This document shows positions 7,421 to 12,773 of a DNA stretch of 12,773 nucleotides, piece by piece (positions within the stretch are counted from its first letter, which is position 1; each line of letters opens with the position of its first letter). Below the pieces are notes generated by a model. The model had not been told where the DNA came from. It ran no database searches and saw nothing but the letters and a program-made list of their open reading frames with translations. The stretch lies in contig CACZSJ010000055.1 of NCBI GenBank assembly GCA_902783825.1, positions 1 to 12,773 on the forward strand, in the 5' to 3' direction. A program made the position numbers and the translations under genes. The DNA is from Oscillospiraceae bacterium (GTDB taxonomy: Bacteria > Bacillota > Clostridia > Oscillospirales > Oscillospiraceae).

Positions 7421-8509
7421 ATGGAAAAGAGACGACGCTTCGGCAAAAAACAAATACGGATCGGCGTCCTCAACGCGCTTCTCTGCGCGATGGTGTTGGC
7501 GGGCACGGTGGGGCTTGTGTGGCTCTCCGGCCTGCTGGACGCCCAGAAGGCGGCGACCCGCTGGCAGGGAGAGAGCGAGCGGGAATTCAACCAGCTCAGC
7601 TGCTTTATCCCTTCGGAAAAGCTGATTTCTCTCGAGGATGTCTACGCGTTCCGCTATGCTATGCTGGACAAGTTCCACAGCGCGGCGCTGGACGTGGATA
7701 ACAACGACACCCTCTTCGTGGATGCCTGGAGCACCAGCGGCAAGGCGGTGGCCAGTACGAGTCTGGGCACCGGCGATGTGAGCATTACCGCCGTCGGTGG
7801 CGAGTATTTCACCTTTCATCCCATACGGCTGCTCAGCGGCAGCTATCTGACGGAAGAGGATCTGATGAAGGACCGGGTGCTGCTGGACGAGGACGTGGCC
7901 TGGCTCCTGTTTGGCGGAACCGACCTGACCGGCCTGGAGCTGCGCATCAACAACGTGCCCTTCCTGGTGGGCGGCGTGGTTCGGCGAGAGCAGGACTTTG
8001 CCAGTCGGAAGGCCTATCAGGACGGCATGGGGCTGTTCATGTCTTACGATGCCTACAAGGAATTGCAGCCGGAAGCAGGCATTAACTGTTACGAGCTGGT
8101 CATGGCCGAGCCGGTGAAAGGCTTTTCCGTGAACTTTGCCCGGGAAAAATTCCCCATCGGCGACGGAGTGATCCTGGAGAATACCGGGCGCTTTTCCGCC
8201 GGCCGTCTGCTGGGATTGCTAAAGCAGTTCGGCACTCGCTCCATGCAGGACAGGAGTATCCGCTATCCCTATTGGGAGAATGCGGCCCGCTGCGTGGAGG
8301 ACTGGAGCATGCTCCTGCTGCTGATGACGATTCTGGCTGCCATCCTTCCGGCATTGTGCTTGATCCTATGGCTTATCCGCCGCCTGCGCCGAGGGCGGGA
8401 CAAACTCTCAGAGGATCTTTTGCCCTGCTGGAAGGACAAGGCGGAGGAGGCGATCCGGGTGCGTCAGCGGCGACGCTGGGAAAAGAAGCACGGATACCCT
8501 TCAGACTGA
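7421..8509 (+). CDS. MacB-like core-domain membrane protein lacking the full FtsX permease domain
   Basis: This 362-residue protein has a membrane segment at about 15-36, an extracytoplasmic domain (about 37-295), a second membrane segment at about 296-319 and a very basic cytoplasmic tail. Residues about 120-190 match the MacB periplasmic core pattern: SITAVGGEYF, LLSGSYLTEEDL, RVLLDEDVAWLLFGGTDLTGLELRINNVPFLVGGVV. Full MacB/FtsX permeases have three helices after this domain; only one is present here, and the gene ends with a terminator 12 nt later, so this is not a visible frameshift or decay product. It starts 1 nt after the adaptor stop with no clear ribosome site, suggesting coupling. 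Likely role: membrane partner of the adaptor, possibly a mechanotransmission-type or scaffold subunit. No ATPase is nearby and function is not established. Confidence 0.75.
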   Translation: MEKRRRFGKKQIRIGVLNALLCAMVLAGTVGLVWLSGLLDAQKAATRWQGESEREFNQLSCFIPSEKLISLEDVYAFRYAMLDKFHSAALDVDNNDTLFVDAWSTSGKAVASTSLGTGDVSITAVGGEYFTFHPIRLLSGSYLTEEDLMKDRVLLDEDVAWLLFGGTDLTGLELRINNVPFLVGGVVRREQDFASRKAYQDGMGLFMSYDAYKELQPEAGINCYELVMAEPVKGFSVNFAREKFPIGDGVILENTGRFSAGRLLGLLKQFGTRSMQDRSIRYPYWENAARCVEDWSMLLLLMTILAAILPALCLILWLIRRLRRGRDKLSEDLLPCWKDKAEEAIRVRQRRRWEKKHGYPSD

Positions 8510-8520
8510 CAACAGAGAAC

Positions 8521-8569
8521 AAAAAACTGCCCCCGGCACTACACATCCAGTGCCGAGGGGCAGTTTTTT
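8521..8569. terminator. Bidirectional terminator between convergent transcription units
   Basis: A stem of about 20 bp with a single bulged A at 8556 (left arm 8521-8540, right arm 8549-8569, loop ACACATCC) is flanked by six A on the left and six T on the right. It can terminate the transport operon (plus) and the EEP-family gene (minus), which converge here with only 64 nt between stop codons. Confidence 0.9.
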
Positions 8570-8573
8570 CGGT

Positions 8574-9638
8574 TTATCCCGCTAAACGAACCTGCAGACG
8601 AACGGGATTGTGGTCGGCGTCGGCAAAGCCCAGATCCACGGTCTCCACCTGCTCCAACTCCACGTTGGGGGAGAGGAGAAAACCGTCGATCACATAGAGC
8701 TGGGTGTTGACCGTATCCTCAGGGTTGTAGGGCTGGTTCAGAAGGCGGCAGCTGGGGGTGTTCAGATCGAAAGCAAGCTGCCAGCCTTGGGGCAGCAGAT
8801 CCTGCTCCAGAATGCCGGGCGACCAGACTTCCGGGTGGGTATTGGTGAAAACGTCCAGACTTCCAGGGAAGGCCTGATTGAAATCACCGCCGGCGATGAC
8901 ATAGTTGCCTTTTTCATATTCGCTCAGGATAAAGTCCCGCAGCTGCTTAGTCTGGGCGATCTTGCCCTCGCCGTCGTCGTAGGCTTCCAGATGCAGATTG
9001 ACCAGTACCAGCTGTCGGTCGCTTCCCTCAATGGGCAGATAGCTGACCAGCAGGCAACGCTTGAGGTTGGCGGTGCTCACCGGCCAGCTGAAGGGGCAGG
9101 GCAGGGCGTGCCGCTGGGCTAGGTCGATTTTGTACGGCGACAGTGTATACAGCCCGCTGCTAACCTTGCCGATGGGCGGCAGAGGATAGGGCACAAAAGG
9201 CGTGGAATAATTCAGCGCGTGGACCCGTGCCATGGGCAGACCCTCTCCGCTGAGATAGGCGACCTGATCGATCCCGTAGCTGCGGGTCGAGTCCAGATCC
9301 ACCTCCTGCAGCAGCATCAGCGCATCGGGATACTGGCGAAGAAAGGCCTTGATGCCGTTGAGATATTCCCCGACAGCGTTGGGGCCGGAGGACCGGACAT
9401 TCTGTCCGCCGTCCATAAAGAAGTCGGCGTTTTTGCCCAGACCGCCGTAGCCGATGTTCCAGCTGATCAGCTGCAGGGAGCTGTCGGGCGGCAGCATTGT
9501 CTCCGAAGAAGAGAGCAGCGCCAGATCTTCTATCGGCTCGGGCTTATATTCCGTGACGCTCAGCCAGGCAATCAGACCGCCGGCGGCCAGTACCACCAGC
9601 AGCACGAGGATCAAAAATAAGCGTAAGATTCGCTTCAT
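8574..9638 (-). CDS. Membrane-anchored endonuclease/exonuclease/phosphatase (EEP) family protein
   Basis: This 354-residue protein has an N-terminal membrane anchor (about 4-26) and an EEP-fold domain (about 55-352). Expected metal and catalytic residues are present: N61 in ISWNIGYGG, E112 in LLQEVD, H216 in LVNLHLEAY, D252/N254 in GGDFNQ, D318 in VIDGF and D342/H343 in DADHNPV. The family hydrolyses phosphodiester or phosphomonoester bonds in nucleic acids, inositol phosphates or lipids; which applies here cannot be read from sequence. With the anchor, the active domain probably faces outside the cell. The ATG at 9638 is chosen because GGAGG lies 7 nt upstream; the longer GTG at 9653 overlaps that site. 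It has its own promoter and no operon partner. The complete catalytic set suggests an active enzyme. Confidence 0.9.
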   Translation of the reverse strand: MKRILRLFLILVLLVVLAAGGLIAWLSVTEYKPEPIEDLALLSSSETMLPPDSSLQLISWNIGYGGLGKNADFFMDGGQNVRSSGPNAVGEYLNGIKAFLRQYPDALMLLQEVDLDSTRSYGIDQVAYLSGEGLPMARVHALNYSTPFVPYPLPPIGKVSSGLYTLSPYKIDLAQRHALPCPFSWPVSTANLKRCLLVSYLPIEGSDRQLVLVNLHLEAYDDGEGKIAQTKQLRDFILSEYEKGNYVIAGGDFNQAFPGSLDVFTNTHPEVWSPGILEQDLLPQGWQLAFDLNTPSCRLLNQPYNPEDTVNTQLYVIDGFLLSPNVELEQVETVDLGFADADHNPVRLQVRLAG

Positions 9639-9668
9639 GGGCGCACCTCCCACAGATTTGGTGCCCTG

Positions 9669-9697
9669 ATTGTATCATCTTTTCCAAAAAGCTTCAA
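9669..9697 (-). promoter_or_regulatory. Sigma-A promoter of the EEP-family gene
   Basis: On the minus strand, -35 TTGAAG (9692-9697), a 17 bp spacer and -10 TACAAT (9669-9674), with an upstream TGA forming an extended -10. The predicted start is near 9662, about 24 nt before the ATG at 9638. Confidence 0.75.
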
Positions 9698-9728
9698 GCG
9701 CTGGAAAAAACTTCGTGGATTTCTCCGA

Positions 9729-9757
9729 TTGTCAATCTCTGGCGTATCGTATATAAT
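9729..9757 (+). promoter_or_regulatory. glyA: Sigma-A promoter of glyA
   Basis: -35 TTGTCA (9729-9734), a 17 bp spacer and a perfect -10 TATAAT (9752-9757). The start would be near 9764, leaving a leader of about 29 nt with GGGAGGA just upstream of the ATG at 9793. That is too short for a riboswitch, so no glycine- or folate-type leader control is visible. Confidence 0.8.
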
Positions 9758-9792
9758 GCAACACAGACAGAAACAAACAGGGAGGAAAGCAC

Positions 9793-11034
9793 ATGAGCTA
9801 TGAATGGATCCGGCAGAATGACCCGGAAGTATACGATGCTATGCAGCGAGAGCTTGGCCGCCAGCGGGATCATCTGGAGCTGATTGCTTCGGAGAACTTT
9901 GTCAGCGAGGCGGTTATGCAGGCGATGGGCAGCCATCTGACCAACAAGTACGCGGAGGGCTATCCCGCCGCCCGCTATTACGGCGGCTGCGAATATGTGG
10001 ACGAGGTAGAGACTCTGGCCATTGAGCGTGCCAAGCGCCTTTACGGGGCGGAGCATGCCAATGTGCAGCCGCATTCCGGCTCCCAGGCCAACATCGCGGT
10101 GTACCTGGCTTTGCTCAAGCCGGGCGACACCTTCCTGGGCATGGATTTGAGCCACGGCGGCCATCTGACCCATGGCTCCAAGGCCTCTGTTTCCGGAAAA
10201 GTGTACCAGCCCTGCTTCTACGGGGTCGACCCGGAGACGGAAACCATTGATTACGACCAGGTTCTGCGCGTGGCGGAGGAGTGCCGGCCCAAGCTGATCA
10301 TTGCCGGAGCCAGCGCCTATCCCCGCTTGATTGACTTTGCCCGCTTCCGGGAAATCGCGGATCAGGTGGGCGCCTACCTGATGGTGGACATGGCCCACAT
10401 CGGCGGCCTGGTAGCGGCAGGGGTGCATCCCAGCCCGATCCCCTATGCTGATGTGGTCACCACCACTACCCACAAGACCCTGCGCGGCCCTCGCGGCGCG
10501 ATCATCCTCTGCAAGGAGGAATTGGCCAAGAAGATCGACAGCGCCGTGTTCCCGGGTACCCAGGGCGGCCCGCTGATGCATGTGATTGCGGCCAAGGCTG
10601 TCTGCTTCCACGAGGCGCTGCAGCCGGAATACAAGGCCTATCAGAGCCAGATTGTCAAGAACGCGGCGGCTTTGGCGGAATACCTGGAGAGCCATGGCGT
10701 GCGCTTGGTCTCAGGCGGCACGGACAATCACCTGATGCTGGCGGACGTGATGAGCCGCGGCAAGACCGGCGCTCAGGTGCAGGAGCTTCTGGACCTGGCC
10801 AACATCACCGCCAACAAGAACGCCATTCCCTTTGACCCCCTGCCTGTCAAGCAGACCAGCGGCCTGCGCCTGGGTACGCCGGCGGTTACCAGCCGGGGCA
10901 TGCAGGAGGCGGAAATGCGCCAGATCGGCGCGCTGATTTGCCGTCTGCTGGAGGAAGGCGAGGCTGCAATTGCGGAAGTTAAGGCGGACGTGGTTTCCCT
11001 TTGCCAGCGCTTTCCCCTGTATCACAGCCTGTAA
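9793..11034 (+). CDS. glyA: Serine hydroxymethyltransferase
   Basis: This 413-residue cytoplasmic PLP enzyme interconverts serine plus tetrahydrofolate with glycine plus 5,10-methylenetetrahydrofolate, feeding one-carbon metabolism. Length is typical for bacterial GlyA. Seen in the sequence: LIASENFVS (30-38), EGYPAARYYGGCEYVD (55-70), the PLP-contact segment HSGSQAN (94-100), DMAHIGGLVAAG with D199 and H202, and the Schiff-base lysine K228 in VVTTTTHKTLRGPRG. The C-terminal RLGTPAVTSRG segment is also present. The start is the ATG at 9793 with a strong ribosome site 5-10 nt upstream. It is transcribed alone from its own promoter and closed by the hairpin at 11045-11089. All catalytic residues are in place. 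Confidence 0.98.
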   Translation: MSYEWIRQNDPEVYDAMQRELGRQRDHLELIASENFVSEAVMQAMGSHLTNKYAEGYPAARYYGGCEYVDEVETLAIERAKRLYGAEHANVQPHSGSQANIAVYLALLKPGDTFLGMDLSHGGHLTHGSKASVSGKVYQPCFYGVDPETETIDYDQVLRVAEECRPKLIIAGASAYPRLIDFARFREIADQVGAYLMVDMAHIGGLVAAGVHPSPIPYADVVTTTTHKTLRGPRGAIILCKEELAKKIDSAVFPGTQGGPLMHVIAAKAVCFHEALQPEYKAYQSQIVKNAAALAEYLESHGVRLVSGGTDNHLMLADVMSRGKTGAQVQELLDLANITANKNAIPFDPLPVKQTSGLRLGTPAVTSRGMQEAEMRQIGALICRLLEEGEAAIAEVKADVVSLCQRFPLYHSL

Positions 11035-11044
11035 ACAGAATAAC

Positions 11045-11089
11045 AAAACCCAAAGAGGGACGCTCGTTGAGCGTCCCTCTTTGGGTTTT
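11045..11089. terminator. Bidirectional terminator between glyA and putP
   Basis: A perfect 21 bp inverted repeat (11045-11065 with 11069-11089) has a three-base loop GTT, with A-rich left and T-rich right ends. It starts 11 nt after the glyA stop and ends 16 nt before the putP stop, so it can serve both converging genes. Confidence 0.93.
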
Positions 11090-11104
11090 CGGTATTTGCT
11101 TGTC

Positions 11105-12625
11105 TTATACGCTTTCGAACTCCGCGACGATCTCAGCCTCGGGCTCCTTGGTAGCGAGGCTGACCACTACGATGGCCACACAGGCCACCAGGAAGGCAGG
11201 AAGCAGCTCGTAGATATCCCAGGCGCCGCCCAGGGGGCGCATGCCGAATTTCCACACAAAAATGCTTACCGCACCGCTGAGCATACCGGCGATGGCGCCG
11301 AATTTGTTGCAGCGCTTCCAGAACAGGGCGAAGAGCATGATGGGACCGAAGGTGGCGCCAAAGCCTGCCCAGGCGAAGGAGACGACCCGGAAAATGGAGC
11401 TGTTGGGATCCATGGCGAAGAACACGGCGACGACGGCGATGGCGATGACGCCCAGCCGGGCAACCAGCAGATTCTTTTTGTCGCTGAGCTTGACGCCGAA
11501 CACGTCCTGCAGCAGATTCTGGGTAATGCCGGAAGCGGCGGCCAGAAGCTGCACGTCCGCGGTGGACATGGTGGCGGAAAGGATACCGGCCAGAATGATA
11601 CCGCCGATGATGGCAAAGAACACGCTTTGCTGCCCCATCAGTGCCGCAGTTCGAACCAGAATGGACTCCGCTGCGGAGCTGTTGGCAAAGGATTCGATGG
11701 CGCCGGCCTGGATCATGCCGTAGCCCACGATGCCGATGACCACAGCCACAGCCAGGGAGACCACCACCCAGACGGTGGCGATGCGGCGACTGGTCTTGAT
11801 CATGCTCTCATCCTTGGCGGCCATGAAGTGGATCAGCACATGGGGCATGCCAAAATAGCCCAGGCCCCAGGCCAAGGTGGAGAGGATCGTGATGCCGCCA
11901 TAGCTGCCGGCACTCGTCGCTTCAATGCTGGTGCTGGCGAAGAGATCCAGGTAGCCGGGGACGGCACGGGCGTTGGCTACGACCGCGTCCCAGCCGCCGG
12001 CGGCGTTGATGCCAAAGAAGAGTACGACAATCAGCGCGAAGGTCATCACCAGGCTCTGGATCAGACTGGTGATCGAGGCCGCCATGAAGCCGCCCAGGGT
12101 GCAGTAGGCTACGATCACGATGGCAGAGACGATCATAGTGGTCATGTAGTCCCAGCCGAACATGTTGTTGAACAGCTTGCCGCATGCCACAAAGCCGGAA
12201 GCGGTATAGGGAACGAAGAAGATGATGATTACAATGGCGCCAATGCTCTCAATGAGCTTGGTGTTATCGCGAAAACGCCTGGCCAGGAAATCCGGAACCG
12301 TGATGGCGTCCAACTTTGCGGAATAGGTGCGCAGACGACGGGCAACCAGCAGCCAGTTGAGATAGGTACCGGCAGCAAGACCGATGGCGGTCCAGCTTGC
12401 CTCGGCAACCCCGCAAAACAGCGCCAGGCCGGGCACACCCATGAGCAGGTATGCGCTCATGTCCGAAGCTTCGGTACTCATGGCAGCAACGACAGGACCA
12501 AGCTTGCGTCCGCCAAGGTAGAAGTCGGAACTGGAGTTGGTGCCTTTGGAGTGGCGATAGCCGATCAGAATCATGCTGATCAGGTAAAGCACAATGGCGC
12601 CGATGATAAAAACAGAATTTGTCAC
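11105..12625 (-). CDS. putP: Sodium/proline symporter, PutP-type
   Basis: This 506-residue polytopic membrane protein of the sodium:solute symporter family (about 13 helices expected) imports proline with Na+. It aligns by eye with E. coli PutP without gaps at the N-terminus: R40 in FYLGGR, and A53, D55, M56 and S57 in EASDMSAY, residues known in PutP for Na+ or substrate binding. Also seen are GYFGMPHVLIHFMA (257-270), the second Na+-site helix SATMSTADVQLL (350-361) with S354/T355, and the family signature GFGATFGPIMLFALFWKR (421-438). The start is the GTG at 12625 with AGAGGTG about 6 nt upstream; the longer frame to 12760 would cross the promoter and adds an atypical N-terminus. Monocistronic. 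Proline is the best-supported substrate, though close SSS members can carry other solutes. Confidence 0.93.
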   Translation of the reverse strand: MTNSVFIIGAIVLYLISMILIGYRHSKGTNSSSDFYLGGRKLGPVVAAMSTEASDMSAYLLMGVPGLALFCGVAEASWTAIGLAAGTYLNWLLVARRLRTYSAKLDAITVPDFLARRFRDNTKLIESIGAIVIIIFFVPYTASGFVACGKLFNNMFGWDYMTTMIVSAIVIVAYCTLGGFMAASITSLIQSLVMTFALIVVLFFGINAAGGWDAVVANARAVPGYLDLFASTSIEATSAGSYGGITILSTLAWGLGYFGMPHVLIHFMAAKDESMIKTSRRIATVWVVVSLAVAVVIGIVGYGMIQAGAIESFANSSAAESILVRTAALMGQQSVFFAIIGGIILAGILSATMSTADVQLLAAASGITQNLLQDVFGVKLSDKKNLLVARLGVIAIAVVAVFFAMDPNSSIFRVVSFAWAGFGATFGPIMLFALFWKRCNKFGAIAGMLSGAVSIFVWKFGMRPLGGAWDIYELLPAFLVACVAIVVVSLATKEPEAEIVAEFESV

Positions 12626-12648
12626 AGGGAACACCTCTCTTTTTGGAT

Positions 12649-12659
12649 TGCAATTTGCA
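12649..12659. promoter_or_regulatory. Palindrome at the putP transcription start
   Basis: TGCAATTTGCA is a perfect 5-1-5 inverted repeat next to the putP -10, where the start site should fall. The position is typical of a repressor operator. No regulator that would bind it is encoded in the window. Confidence 0.3.
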
Positions 12660-12686
12660 TTATAAGGGAAAATGCCGGGCAAACAA
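12659..12686 (-). promoter_or_regulatory. putP: Putative putP promoter
   Basis: On the minus strand, a perfect -10 TATAAT (12659-12664) is preceded after 16 bp by a weak -35 TTGTTT (12681-12686). It would start near 12652, giving a leader of about 27 nt before the GTG at 12625. Confidence 0.6.
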
Positions 12687-12708
12687 GAGGGGAAAATCGT
12701 CAAAGTGC

Positions 12709-12736
12709 TTGAAATCCGGAAAAAAATTTGTATAAT
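12709..12736 (+). promoter_or_regulatory. Rightward sigma-A promoter for a gene beyond the window
   Basis: -35 TTGAAA (12709-12714), a 16 bp spacer and a perfect -10 TATAAT (12731-12736), with start near 12743. It is divergent from putP, and its gene lies to the right of the window. No coding start with a ribosome site is seen in the last 30 bases. Confidence 0.7.
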
Positions 12737-12755
12737 AGAAACAAATCTAATTCTG

Positions 12756-12771
12756 TTCATGTTTGCATGAA
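12756..12771. repeat. Short inverted repeat downstream of the rightward promoter
   Basis: TTCATG and CATGAA form a perfect 6 bp inverted repeat around TTTG, starting about 13 nt after the predicted transcription start. It could be an operator half-site pair or the base of a leader hairpin; the window ends here and neither can be decided. Confidence 0.3.
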
Positions 12772-12773
12772 TA

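Noticed and set aside
4753..7590. Open minus-strand frame of 945 codons across the permease, adaptor and MacB-like genes
   Set aside because: It runs antisense through three well-supported genes, has low-complexity Leu/Arg/His composition mirroring the adaptor coiled coil, and shows no start signals or domain.
7421..8509. MacB-like gene as a frameshifted pseudogene of a full ABC permease
   Set aside because: The frame is intact, ends in a coherent basic tail and is followed by a terminator 12 nt later; no leftover helix-coding sequence is seen downstream.
9764..9792. Possible glycine or folate riboswitch before glyA
   Set aside because: The leader from the predicted start to the ATG is only about 29 nt, too short for either riboswitch.
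10970..12712. Open plus-strand frame of 580 codons opposite putP
   Set aside because: It is Gly/Asp/His-rich with no domain and spans the glyA end, a bidirectional terminator and the putP promoter. PutP on the other strand has all family motifs.
12626..12760. Extended N-terminus of PutP up to 12760
   Set aside because: It would cover the putP -10 region; E. coli PutP numbering (R40, D55) matches exactly when the GTG at 12625 is the start.

Overview
The window looks like chromosomal DNA of a moderately GC-rich, Gram-positive-type member of the Firmicutes, most likely an anaerobic gut Clostridia (Oscillospiraceae-like). This is inferred from strong AGGAGG-type ribosome binding sites, near-consensus sigma-A promoters with 16-17 bp spacers, compact U-tract hairpin terminators, a lipoprotein solute-binding protein in place of a periplasmic one, and the protein families present. 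No phage, IS element, CRISPR array, tRNA or rRNA is visible. Gene density is high and no gene-free stretch reaches 300 bases.

Layout. Positions 1-1041 (minus) carry a two-component system: an OmpR-family response regulator followed by the N-terminal part of a sensor kinase that runs off the left edge. A divergent promoter region (1042-1195) contains an AATTTAA direct repeat with a 10 bp period between the two promoters, a plausible regulator site. Positions 1196-8509 (plus) form a transport locus: an 804-residue lipoprotein with a probable beta-propeller half and a solute-binding half, its own terminator, a fresh sigma-A promoter, two MalF/MalG-type permeases, an HlyD/MacA-type adaptor with an unusually long coiled-coil hairpin, and a MacB-like protein that has the extracytoplasmic core domain but lacks the last two membrane helices of the FtsX fold. 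No ATPase is encoded in the window.

A terminator that can act in both directions (8521-8569) separates this locus from a membrane-anchored endonuclease/exonuclease/phosphatase-family protein (minus, 8574-9638). Divergent from it is glyA (9793-11034), serine hydroxymethyltransferase. glyA converges on a PutP-type Na+/proline symporter (minus, 11105-12625) across a 21 bp hairpin. A strong rightward promoter at 12709-12736 belongs to a gene outside the window.

The part most likely to be undescribed is 1196-8509. Importer parts (solute-binding protein and two permeases with intact EAA loops) and exporter-like parts (adaptor and MacB core protein) are tightly arranged, with the last four genes apparently in one operon, next to a sensor pair and without a dedicated ATPase. 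The housekeeping-type genes on the right (glyA, putP and the EEP protein) show no clear functional link to it.
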